This document shows positions 10,030-19,919 of a DNA stretch of 64,000 bases, one piece after another. The position numbers and the translations under genes were made by a program. Source of the stretch: Todiramphus chloris collaris. Lineage: Eukaryota; Chordata; Aves; Coraciiformes; Alcedinidae. The stretch covers positions 26,597,253 to 26,661,252 of the forward strand of contig JANVCC010000021.1 in assembly GCA_025345505.1 (NCBI GenBank), read 5' to 3'. How positions within the stretch are numbered: position 1 is the stretch's first letter; each line of letters begins with the position of its first letter. The notes beneath the pieces were generated by a model, which had not been told where the DNA came from, searched no databases, and saw nothing but the letters and a program-made list of their open reading frames with translations.

Positions 10030-10470
10030 GGGGAAAAAAGTGAAGTATTTTAGCATATTGAAAATATTAATGTTGGCTTGTAGGAATTAATGTAATGGGC
10101 TATAGTTATTAACAACTTATAAAGGCTTAAATCAATATAAATTAATTTAATTATGATTTCTAATTGCATTATGCATGATCAATTTGAAACACTACATTAA
10201 AGATAATTAGAGCAGGGTGCTAGTCGCTAATCACTTGCCTAACAGCTTAATGAAAAGGAATGCCGTGTATTACCTATGGGGTGGACCCATGAAATCATAT
10301 AAATGCTTATTTTCCAACAGAAAGTAGTCGTACCTTTTAATAGACTTTTTAATCACTTCATTGTAAACACAAAACGAATTTGGACTTTTCATGCGGCCTT
10401 GCTTAAATTTTATTGGTGTAGATGGAAGTGCTGGTGTATTATCAGTCCATCTATTGACGACCCGAAGGAA
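10030..10470. promoter_or_regulatory. Strong candidate conserved non-coding element
   Basis: About 440 bases, sharply AT-rich right after the CpG island, packed with homeodomain-type cores (TTAATTTAATTA near 10144, GATAATTAGAG near 10202, CTAATCAC near 10228) and an ATGCATGATCAAT patch near 10171. It has high sequence complexity and no simple repeat or transposon signature. This texture matches vertebrate conserved developmental enhancers. I cannot name the target gene; conservation is an inference. Confidence 0.4.
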
Positions 10471-10479
10471 AACTAACTT

Positions 10480-12320
10480 TTATGTAAAAGTATCAATGCT
10501 GTCCTTAGAAGCTAGTGCCAAGAGGTCACAGTAGATGGAGGTCCTAGCTTAGCATAATGGGTTTAACATTTCCATGACATCATCAGGGAATCTGAAAAGG
10601 AGTCTAAGGATAATCAGAGTGGTCATTCAGAAGCAGAGTAAATATTTTATGAGGATATATAGAAGACAGGAAAAAAGGTGGTCAGAAAGGTGAATCTCTA
10701 CTTCTTCATGCTCTGTGAAGGTTTTTCACTTGGTACCAATTTTGATTGAAAACTTGTGTATCGTTAATACAAAAAAAAGGCAGAGCGTGACCCTTGGAGG
10801 GGTGAATCCCAATTTGTTTTGATCTAAATATATTTGTATTCATTGTTGCCCTTATGAGTTACAGCTTATTTCTCTCTTACTTTTCTGATGTAAATACATC
10901 CTTACCTGGTTCTTCATTTGCACTGCACATTGTCACTTACTCAAGAATCTGTTACTGCTTTAATAACAAAAGTTCATTTATTGTTAAAATTAGAAGGAAT
11001 CAATATAAATGAATGCTTTTTTAATGGGATGGTGTGAGGGATAGTAACTTAAAATGCTTTCCCTGTCATTAGCTTTATTTTCCTACCTTTGCCTAATAAC
11101 CAAAGCAGTATTTGCTGCATATATTTTGGTTAGACTCATTATAAAATTCATAGTTTTCATGCAAGTAGTGTGTACTTAGGGAAACTGAGATTTGAGGAGA
11201 ACAGTAAAGAACAGTAGCATATAATATCCACATTTGTCAGAGCAAGACCTGTTTGAAGAATTTTCCTTCTATTAAGGCTTGATTGAGACCAAGAAGCTTT
11301 GAGACTCCCAAGGATAACACTATCTGAATAAAAAGGAGGAATGAAGGATAGAGCCTAAAAGTCACCTAAGGAGTACAGCTCTTTAAGTCTGAGTTACTAG
11401 AAACATACCGATTTTAGTACTGAACTATGAGGATGGATGACTCTGTGGATGAAATGATTCCAGGGATATGCAGTTGTTCATTTTTAAAAGAGTCCTGTTC
11501 AAAAGTGCACAGTAGAACAGTTATTTTTACCCCTCTGTGCCCTGCAGAGAGAAGGTAGAAGCAGAAATAAGCTTACTTTGCATAACAATTTCTAAGTATT
11601 CCAGCGAAGTGGGACAAATTTCAGAATGAGCCTGGTCATTCTCTCTGTTGTTCACAGCTTGAAATGATGTGGCCTCATACTGCCAAGATCCAGTGACAAT
11701 ATCTGAAAGCAATTCGTGGAAAGATTCTTAAAAGTTCAGGTACTCTAACTTCAAAATTGCTATTTTCCTTAAGAAAATTCCTCCATGAAAGCCCTCAGTT
11801 CCTGCAAGGAAAGTTCTGCTTATATTGGAATAGCAGTGAGCATATATGGAGTCTAGCACCTTGAACTAAGTATGAGATATCAACAGAGATTAAAATATCC
11901 AGGTGACAAATGCCTTATCATTTTCAGTGGAGACAAACTCCTGTGTCTCCTATGTCACTTCAGCGATGGTAACTATGCCAGCTGCTGTGACTTTCCCACA
12001 GTGTTGGTCCATTATCACACCCTGACCTCTGCCATAAACAAAATGATTTCCATGACTCTTGTTCAATCTCTTGTCAGAAGTGAGGAGTCCCCCAGCATAA
12101 CTATTCCATAGCCAGAGCTCACAAGGAGAAAAACAGTCCACCTGATTTCATAGATTGGCTCGAGGACTAAAGTTTGTGTACAAACTGATCTGGTGATATG
12201 CCTTAGTTTTCTCTGCCATGAATAAATATTGCATCAGTCTAAGTTTGCACCCTGTATCAGAGTTGGGAAAGTCATACCTGCAAAAAGGTGCAAGTAAAGT
12301 ATTAGCTTTTGAGAATATTG
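10480..12320. other. Gene-free AT-rich stretch
   Basis: CpG becomes scarce from here on. Short frames (11527-11712 minus, 11872-12111 plus) have no recognisable domain and no splice context that convinced me. No repeat family recognised. Confidence 0.5.
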
Positions 12321-12330
12321 ATTTTCCTCC

Positions 12331-12474
12331 TTTCCTTTCCTTTCCTTTCCTTTCCTTTCCTTTCCTTTCCTTTCCTTCCCTTCCCTTCCCTTTCCCTTTC
12401 CCTTTCCCTTTCCCTTTCCCTTTCCCTTTCCCTTTCCCTTTCCCTTTCCCTTTCCCTTTCCCTTTCCCTTTCCC
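12331..12474. repeat. Composite polypyrimidine array: (TTTCC)9-(TTCCC)3-(TTTCCC)14
   Basis: Nine TTTCC units (12331-12375) pass into three TTCCC units (12376-12390) and then fourteen perfect TTTCCC units (12391-12474). On the minus strand the last part reads (GGGAAA)14, so G-triplets are spaced by three A residues, which satisfies the canonical G-quadruplex pattern many times over. The whole tract is also a homopurine/homopyrimidine stretch able to form triplex (H-DNA). The four long open frames crossing it on both strands, with Phe-Pro, Ser-Leu, Lys-Gly and Arg-Glu dipeptides, are products of the repeat and not genes. Confidence 0.98.
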
Positions 12475-12479
12475 TTTCC

Positions 12480-13300
12480 TTCAAGCACAAAGAAAATCCT
12501 TGCTTGTGCAGGCGACCCTTGGTCACAAAAGCCTCACCTATACACTGTTTGAGTGCTTAGATTGAGAACCACACAGAGTCTATGTTTTATGCTGTTCTTT
12601 TATATAGCAATTGATTTTAGATAGCTCTGTGAACCAAGGGTGGAGCATGAGCACTGTTTAAACGCCACAGAAAGGAATGAAAATAGTTACATGTGATACA
12701 ATGACAACTGAAGCATGTAAGCTTTGTAGCTATGGAACTATCCCATACTCCTCTCTCTACACTAAATCCAGTATCTGATAAAACAGACACCTTTGTGGTT
12801 CAAACACATCTTTCCATCTTTTTCAAGTGTCTCTGCATGATTGGCACGTTTGCAATTGTGGCAATTCATCAGAGACTTAGAATCCAGTTTTGTAAATTTT
12901 GACCAAGGTTTTTTGTAGAATATAAAATTGTTTTTCCTCCTCACCTAAAATTAAATTAAAGGAAAATTGTAATTCACTTAAATAGTTTATTCTTTTTAAG
13001 AAAAAAAAATACTTTTGCTGCCTGACATCTCAAGGCTTCCCCTTTTCTGATTGACTGGTTTTTGCTCAATCCACTGACATCTGCAGGAAAATATGTTAGC
13101 AGAAATTTTAATGAAGTTCTTGGTTTTAAATGCTTCGAAATTAAACGTGGTGACTTTGGTTTTCAGTAATAGAACTAAGCACATTTTGATCACTGGTTAG
13201 TTTAGATCTATGCAGGTAGCATAGTTCTGTCTGAGCAAGTTGTCATTGTGATCTTGGTAGTGAGCTGCCACACTTGGTGTGACTATGTTGGGTTGCAATG
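12480..13300. other. Gene-free AT-rich stretch
   Basis: Single-copy AT-rich DNA with short minus-strand frames (12762-12944, 12996-13193) lacking domains. No repeat or regulatory signature stands out. Confidence 0.5.
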
Positions 13301-13303
13301 TGG

Positions 13304-13334
13304 TATTAAATAATTAATTAATTAAATAAATAAA
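13304..13334. repeat. (TTAA/AAAT)n short AT microsatellite
   Basis: Tandem TTAA-type units pass into two AAAT units. Simple AT repeat in gene-free DNA. Confidence 0.8.
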
Positions 13335-13339
13335 CCGCT

Positions 13340-16300
13340 CAAAGATCATGCCACAAGATCAGCTAATTGTACATTGGGTATCCTGAGTTTTTTTTGAAAA
13401 CACACAGGGTTGTGCTAGAGAAGTTTTTAAGTAATATGAAGCAAGGGAAGGTCTTTTCAGCATCCATGGGAGACTGAAGAAGATGATGCTCTTAGCATGT
13501 AATTAAATATTAATAATGGGGAGAGGTTGGACTTATTTTTATTCTCTAAAACATTGCTAATAGGTCTCAGTCTGACATTGAAAACATTAGGCACGTTGCA
13601 CTGTGTCCCACCTATTTAACCCTGTTTTCCTGTTTAAGTAAACACATCTTAAGGTCTTTTGTGCTTTCTATTGATGACAAAAACAATCTGTATGTTAAAT
13701 CAGTGTCGGGCTCAGGAGAGAAGCATATTCTGGTTCAAATTCACCCCATCACAAACTGAGTAAATCATGATAACCACCAACTATTCGGTCTGTATTTGAA
13801 CTGCATATGGTTTGGTTCTCCAAAACAAAAGAGAAGAATGCGGAGCTTATACTCATCCACAAAAAAAATGTGGAAACATAAAAAAAATAAATTGGATTAG
13901 GAAACAGATGAATATAATGACCTTCCTTACTCTCAATCAAGTGCTGCCAGCTAAGTGTTTGAGTCTGAAAAATTGCACTAATGAAGCTATTTGAAGGCTT
14001 TTGTGGACAACTGCTTCCTCTTTGAAGATTAAATGAATGATGTTGATGTGATTAATCTTAGTACAGGGAGTGATGCAGCAGCCAGAAAATACCTTGGTGA
14101 TTTTCATAATTAAACTGAATCAACATTTCAAAGAAATGCCAGTGTTATCACTTGTATATTAGAATTACATTCATTAGACAGAAGAAACAAATAATTTGAG
14201 CAAACAAGATTTTCCTTTTGGTGTACTGAGACTTCTGTCATGTCTCAGAGTATCTTACTATAAATCATCATTACTGTTTAATTTTATTCTTGCTTTTTCG
14301 GTTATGAGTTTTCTGTTTATTTTTTTTTCTTAACCATCCTAACGATTCACAGTTACTTGTTTCCTGATTACTTATTTCAGTATTAACAGCCTTTCCCAGT
14401 TTTCCAGTTCAAGTTGCCTGCCCAGTATAGGATTTGAAATCATTGTCATTGAAAAATGATGTGAGTAGTTTCTGGTTTATATGGATAGTGGAGTCAGGCA
14501 TTCCAATGATCTCTAGCTTTACAAAAGCTCATATATAAAGGACAGGACAAGACATAGAATATATGAGACATGGGTGTGACAACAGTCTCTGCATAGGACT
14601 ACACAAGTAGTAGTTCACATTGATCTCTGGAAATAATAGTTTGGGCCAAATTCTGCATATTTAAGTTATTCCCTGAGAGTCTTACAGATTTCAGTAGGGC
14701 TGCCTAAAGTAATAGTCCTTAGCAGCTGCTAAAGTGGCAGACTCTGGATTCACATGATCGAGCAACTCTAAGTGGCCTTTAACAGCGCATGTTTAAAATA
14801 TTAGAATGATATATGTGCAGTATTTTGTAATGTAAGGAGCTTAAAGCATTAAATGTTTCCCAACATACATGTTTAAACACATATATGGACACACGTGTGC
14901 ACATGAACAGTACACTTGCCAACCTGCCAAACGGTTTCAATAGGGTAAAAACAAATCCTCACACACCCACAATTGCTTCTTTAATGCAGATGAAAGTGAA
15001 AGTGCAGGGTTAATGATTGATGCATCAATACAAATTCATTGTATTATTCTTTCTATCACCACTTCAGATTATTTGAAAGGTTTCCCTGTGACTTTTGGTA
15101 ACCCTGGTATTTACAGTGTACTTCTAGTCATTGCACAATCTTTCCTTTCACAGCTGCTTAATAGAAAAGAAAAAATTACGTCTTTAGTGCGATGGATAAA
15201 AACCTGGCTTTTCACCTGGAGGACCTCAATTCTAGTTCATTACATAATCTGAAGTGAAATAAGGTTGGTGGTCTCCACACAATATCTAACAGGCAGTAAA
15301 CAACACCACCAAGTTGAAGTTTTCCTCCATGTTCAGTTTAAAAGCAGCACACAGACTTGGAATGCCTATTGATCCCTAGGAAAAGATTTCTATGATACTG
15401 TCTAGATACAACTTTAAGAAAATATCCCCCTCTCCCTGTCTGACCTTCAGTCCCTTCACCCAACCTTGGCTTCCCTCACAGCTTGCCCCCTGTACCTAAG
15501 ACAATTCTTCTGACTCCACCTCTCACTTCTTTAGAGGAAACACTGTATTTGTATTTGCTGTCATCACATATATCCTTTCGTCTATGTTGTTTGCAGTTCT
15601 TTATCCTGTGTTGTATCCCGTAGTTTGGGCACTACTCTGCACAGTGCTTTGTATATGGCTCAGTAAGTGTTTCTTACTATCAGAATAAAAATGACTATTA
15701 CCCCTACTGAGGCATCTGAAGGTGGGAGACCCCAAGATATATGCTGTTATTAATGGCCCAAGCATGAACCTGATGGAATTCATGTGTTGACTGACTTCAT
15801 ATGCACATCTGTCATACCAGCGGACAGCTCTATATTTATCACTCAGTAAAGAACAAACCTTGTGACCAAAGAAAATGGTTAACAAGTTATATGTTCATCT
15901 CTCCTACCTGTAACTGTAAAAGAGACAAGTTGACTGTTCTAAACCAGCAGTTAGACTTCTGCTATTGTTCATAAATACATAGGAAGGAATGTCTGAAAAG
16001 AGATTTCTTTTATGCGAAGACATCTGACTGTGATAGCTGAGCTGAATACATCTCTGGAGCTGCCTATCATTCCCATTGGCTTTAGCAGAGACAGAAAGAC
16101 TCACCTAGTTAACCAGTCTTGGAGAGCTATAAATCCTCACCTCATTATTTGACTCAGGTATACATGGCTTTCAGATATGTCTTGAAAGAGCCTGGGAATA
16201 TAGGGAGTCTGTTCATTCAGGAATTTCTTTTGTCTGTGAATATGGAAATTACTTCATAGTCACAGCAGATTAGTAGGTTGGTCTGGATGGGCTAGAAGTT

Positions 16301-17745
16301 TTCGCTGCCTTTACAGAGATCCAGCTTGATTTCTTTGCTTTGAGGGGAAAGAGAAGAGGAGAGAAAAGCTGAATAAAAGGAGGAAGTGTCCTGTTCCCCC
16401 TGCAGTCAATAGCAAAAGATATTTTGTCAGACTACATCTTTAGCTGTTTTTTATTTTTTTGTTACTTAGATCTACTCTTACAATTACTCCAATTAGTACT
16501 TCTCATGTTATTTCAAATATTTTAAAACCAGTTTCCCTTCCCTTCGTCTTCTGCTTCTCACTCCAGAACCAGAACCTGACTTAAGGCTACCTGAACTCAG
16601 CAGAAGGCCTAGGTAAGATCAAGGGCTGAGTGCTATGTAGTGTGCACACTGCCAATGTGAGGATGCTGGTCCTGGTCAAAATGGTGCTGTGCCACTGGGA
16701 CAGAGTTAGAAGAGATTTCTTGGCGTAAATGCATTTAAAAAAGTAAAAATAGCTGAGATAGCCATGATATGTAGCTCTCAGAGAGGTGGTGAGGAAGTAA
16801 CAAGAGACAGTGCGTATGAGGGCAGTATTACACTAGCTACACAGATATCATAAATTCCTTTTGTGTAGATACAGTTATACTGATATCTTCCTTTGAACCA
16901 GAACAATTATTTAGGGTAGGATTTCCTTCAGCTTTAGACATTCAAAGAGTAGGCATTGAACCTGAGCTGTTTGTTCAAGGTCTCTTTGGAGAGAGGAAAA
17001 GTGATGAAGGGATAAACATCTTCTCTGGGAATTCACTCCACTTCTGAACAAGTGTCTTATGCAGGATGGATGAATCACTCATTGGAAGTACCTATTTCTC
17101 TTAATTTTTAAAAGGTTACAGGTAGGGAGAATTAATCCTTTCCCTCCTGTAAAATATTCATGTGATTTCAATAGTCATCTCACCATTAAAAAAATGCATG
17201 CAGGAGTATGTTGTACAACACATATCACACTCTGTGCATATACCAATACATGTACCTGTGCATTCATAAGGCTCCAGGAGCTAGGAGGAGGGTCTTGAAT
17301 AGGTTGGTTGGGAGAGGAACGAGATCTAAATGGCTTCAGCGGAGAGAATTGAAAAGCAAAATTTGCTTCCTCTTTTGGAGATTTCTAGTTCAGTAGTTCT
17401 GTTAGAAACTGGGAAGCCTACATTTTCAGACTCTTGAGTAACAGACATATTGGGGAGGGTGGAAATTATAGGTAAGAATTTATTAACCCCCAACAGATTG
17501 CTGTTGAAAACAAGAATTATAATAACTATTGCTTCAACTGTACTATTTGTAAAAAATATCTAATTTGTATGGATAGAAAGCACACTAAGAGTTTTAACAA
17601 CAAAACCAATGAAAATATGTTCAGAAACAAACCCTTTAAAAAGGAGCTGAAGTTTCTAAACAAGAACTTGTTCCTATTCATCACAGTATTTATAAACACC
17701 ATGCTTTTAAAAACAAGGAAAGGAGTGATAAGGGGTATCTTTTAT
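13340..17745. other. Gene-free AT-rich stretch
   Basis: About 4.4 kb of single-copy AT-rich DNA. Short frames such as 15013-15252 plus, 15601-15885 minus and 17208-17396 plus show no domain. A possible old transposon end lies at 14641-14710, listed separately. I see no exon with convincing splice sites. Confidence 0.5.
14641..14710. mobile_element. Possible remnant of an old palindromic DNA element
   Basis: GGGCCAAATTCTGC at 14643-14656 followed by a stretch including CAGATTTCAGTAGGGCTGCC resembles, from memory, the ends and middle of an ancient palindromic repeat common in sauropsid genomes. The match is short and degenerate and only one arm is visible. A repeat-library search is needed; confidence is low. 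Confidence 0.25.
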
Positions 17746-17828
17746 TTTCATAGAATCATAGAATGTCAAGGGCTGGAAGGGACCTTGAGAGATCATCTAG
17801 TCCAACCCCCCTGCCAGAGCAGGACCCC

Positions 17829-18605
17829 CTAGACCAGGTCACACAGGAACGCATCCAGGCGGGTCTTGAATATCTCCAGAGAGGGAGACTCCACAACCCC
17901 CCTGGGCAGCCTGTTCCAGTGTTCCAGCACCCTCACTGTGAAAAAATTCTTCCTTATGTTTACATGAAACTTCCTGTGCCTCAGCTTCAACCCATTACCC
18001 CTTGTCCTATCACTGGGCATCACCGAGAAGAACCTGGCTCCATCTTCCTGACACTCACCCTTCATATATTTATAAACATTGATTAAATCACCCCTTAGTC
18101 TTCTTTTCTCTAAGCTAAAAAGCCCCAACTCCCTCAGTCTATCCTCATAAGAGAGATGTTCCACTCCTTTAATCATCTTTGTAGCCCTGCGCTGGACCCT
18201 TTCCAGCAGTTCCATGTCCTTCTTAAACTGGGGGGCCCAGAACTGGACACAGTATTCCAGATGTGGCCTCACTAGGGCAGAGTAGAGGGGCAGGAGAATC
18301 TCTCTCGACCTGCTAGCTACACCCCTTCTAATACACCCCAGGATAGCATTGGCCCTCTTGGCCACAAGAGCACACTGCTGGCTCATGGTCAGCCTCCCCT
18401 CAACCAGGACCCCCAGGTCCTTTTCCCCTTCACTGACTTCTAACAGCTCAGTCCCCAACCTATACTGATACCTGGGGTTGTTCTTTCCCAGGTGCAGGAC
18501 TCTGCACTTGCCCTGGTTGAATTTCATGAAATTTCTTCCTGCCCAACCCTCCAGCCTGTCCAGGTCTCGCTGAATGGCAGCACAGCCTGCTGGGGCGTCG
18601 GACAC
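17829..18605 (-). pseudogene. CR1 ORF2, C-terminal third (post-RT region)
   Basis: A 258-codon open fragment of CR1 ORF2 lying downstream of the reverse-transcriptase palm. It holds the conserved CR1 blocks [10 protein letters not shown] (13-22), [15 protein letters not shown] (111-125), [12 protein letters not shown] (134-145), [16 protein letters not shown] (160-175), SDRTRGNG (198-205) and [16 protein letters not shown] (229-244). It ends at the normal ORF2 stop, about 65 bases before the element's 3' octamers. This part carries the RT thumb and the conserved C-terminal tail found in CR1-clade ORF2. The start given is only the first Met after the frame break; the true upstream sequence continues in another frame at 18,524-19,348. 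The fragment is not independently translated as far as can be seen. Confidence 0.93.
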
Positions 18606-19348
18606 TCCAGCTTGGTATCATCAGCAAACTTGCTGACAGTGCTCTCTGTGCCCTCATCCAGGTCATTGACGAACAGGTTAAACAGAACCGGTCCCAGCAC
18701 TGACCCCTGTGGAACCCCACTGGTTACAGGCCTCCAGCTGGACTCCATCCCATTGACCACAGTTCTCTGGCTTCTTTCTTTCAACCAATTCCCAATCCAC
18801 CTCACTACCTGATCAAGCAGACCATACTGTCTCAGTTTAGCAAGAAGGATGCTGTGGGAGACAGTGACAAATGCCTTAGAGAAATCAAGAAAAACCACAT
18901 CCACTGCTCTACCATCATCTATCCACCTGGTTATGTCCTCATAAAAGGTTATCAGGTTGGTCAAACACGACCTCCCCTTGATAAAACCGTGTTGATTGCT
19001 CCGGATGACCCTCTTGTCCTTGACATGCCTAAGGATGGTGTCAAGGATAAGTTGCTCCATTATCTTTCCAGGGATGGAGGTGAGGCTGACCTGTCTATAG
19101 TTACCAGGGTCCTCCTTCTTGCCCCTTTTGAAGATTGGGGTGATGTTTGCCCTCCTCCAGTCCCCAGGCACCTCTCCTGTGTGCCATGACTTACTATAGA
19201 TAATGGAGAGTGGTCTGGCAATGACCTGTGCCAGCTCCCTCAGCACCCTTGGATGCATGCTGTCAGGACCCATGGACTTATGGATGTCCAGATTACTCAG
19301 CTGTTCTTTAACGCAGACCTCATCAACCAGGGAAGAGTTCTTAGTCAT
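18524..19348 (-). pseudogene. CR1 ORF2, reverse-transcriptase domain
   Basis: This fragment contains the RT fingers and palm of CR1 ORF2. Visible landmarks are [15 protein letters not shown] (25-39), GEVPGDW (58-64), KKEDPGNYR (77-85), [14 protein letters not shown] (120-133), motif A LDFSKAFV (154-161) with catalytic Asp155, motif [11 protein letters not shown] (211-220) and motif C FADD (241-244). The usual second Asp of motif A (the AFD) is Val at 161, and the Pro expected in NYRPVSL is Gln at 86. From residue 248 the frame is wrong; the correct continuation lies one frame over and is annotated at 17,829-18,605. The break maps to about 18,605-18,612 and is consistent with loss of a single base. 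The 5' end lies in copy A of an internal duplication. Family function: reverse transcription of the element's own RNA at the nicked target; this copy cannot make a working enzyme. Confidence 0.95.
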
Positions 19349-19570
19349 GCTCTCCTCTGGTGCCTCAGGTGCTAGGAGCTCTTGAGGACAGTCTTCAGCA
19401 GTATAGACAGTATAGCATGCCGTCAGGACCCATGGACTTATAGATGTCCAGATTACTCAGCTGTTCTTTAACGCAATCCTCATCAACCAGTGAAGAGTCC
19501 TTAGTCATGCTATCCTCTGGTGCCTCAGATGCTAGGAGCTCTTGAGGACAGTCTTCAGCAGTATAGACAG
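19255..19570. repeat. Internal direct duplication within the CR1 (2 x 156 bp)
   Basis: Copy A (19255-19410, from GCATGCTGTCAGG to GTATAGACAG) and copy B (19415-19570, from GCATGCCGTCAGG to GTATAGACAG) are nearly identical, separated by only TATA. By eye about 8 of 156 positions differ (roughly 95% identity). Both encode the same ORF2 stretch around residues [22 protein letters not shown]. The junction GTATAGACAG-TATA-GCATGC shows short microhomology. The arrangement is either an old tandem duplication or a recombinant of two related CR1 copies. Confidence 0.93.
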
Positions 19571-19913
19571 AGACAAAGAAGGCATTTAATAACTCTGCCT
19601 TCTTTGTGTCATCTGTCATCAGGGCACCTGTCTCATTCAACAGAGGGTCTACGTTGCCTCTAGCCTTAGCTTTTCCTGCAATATATTTGAAGAAGCCCTT
19701 TTTGTTACCCTTGACCTTCCTTGCAAGGTAGAGTTCCAACAAGGCCTTAGCCTTCCTAGTTGCCTCTCTACATTCTCTAACAACAGTCCTATACTCTTCC
19801 CAGGTAGCCAGCCCCTCTTTCCATGAGCTGTAGACCCTCTTCTTCCTCTTAAGTCTAAGTTTTAGTTTTTTAAGTTTTGCTTCACCTATATAATGCACAT
19901 TCATATGAAACAA
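19395..19913 (-). pseudogene. CR1 ORF2, segment upstream of the RT palm
   Basis: A 172-codon fragment. Residues from about 18 onward are the CR1 ORF2 linker between endonuclease and RT, with recognisable blocks LKRKKRVY (21-28), CREATRKAKALLE (48-60), KKGFFKYI (71-78), LLNETGALMTDD (91-102), KAELLNAFF (105-113) and [12 protein letters not shown] (154-165). Seven codons after that last block a stop appears, because the reading frame runs across the junction of the 156-bp duplication: copies are offset by 160 bases, not a multiple of three. The first 17 residues (about 19,863-19,913) are Lys/Leu-rich and probably flanking DNA or a degenerate 5' edge. No endonuclease domain is present. Confidence 0.92.
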
Positions 19914-19919
19914 GAAAGC

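Larger units (their letters stand above)
17749..19865 (-). mobile_element. CR1 LINE retrotransposon, 5'-truncated
   Basis: A CR1-clade non-LTR retrotransposon in minus orientation. Its 3' terminus at 17749-17764 reads, on the minus strand, as two copies of ATTCTATG, the diagnostic CR1 end. The body encodes reverse-transcriptase and C-terminal ORF2 sequence but lacks ORF1, the endonuclease and the 5' region, as usual for CR1 copies truncated during target-primed reverse transcription. Homology fades at about 19,860-19,885. The element is inactive: ORF2 is split by a one-base-type frame break near 18,605 and by an internal tandem duplication at 19,255-19,570. A conserved Asp in RT motif A is also replaced. 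No target-site duplication is evident, which is normal for CR1. ORF2 is still readable over most of its length, indicating a moderately young copy. Confidence 0.96.

Noticed and set aside
9571-10090. Three overlapping frames of about 140 codons on both strands
   Set aside because: They overlap fully in a CpG island, match no family and have no splice or start context favouring one of them.
12218-12565. Frames encoding Phe-Pro, Ser-Leu, Lys-Gly and Arg-Glu repeat proteins
   Set aside because: Direct translation products of the TTTCC/TTTCCC simple repeat on both strands.
17763-19385. Plus-strand frames across the CR1 (17763-18086, 18492-18812, 18854-19189, 19203-19385)
   Set aside because: Antisense shadows of the minus-strand CR1 ORF2.
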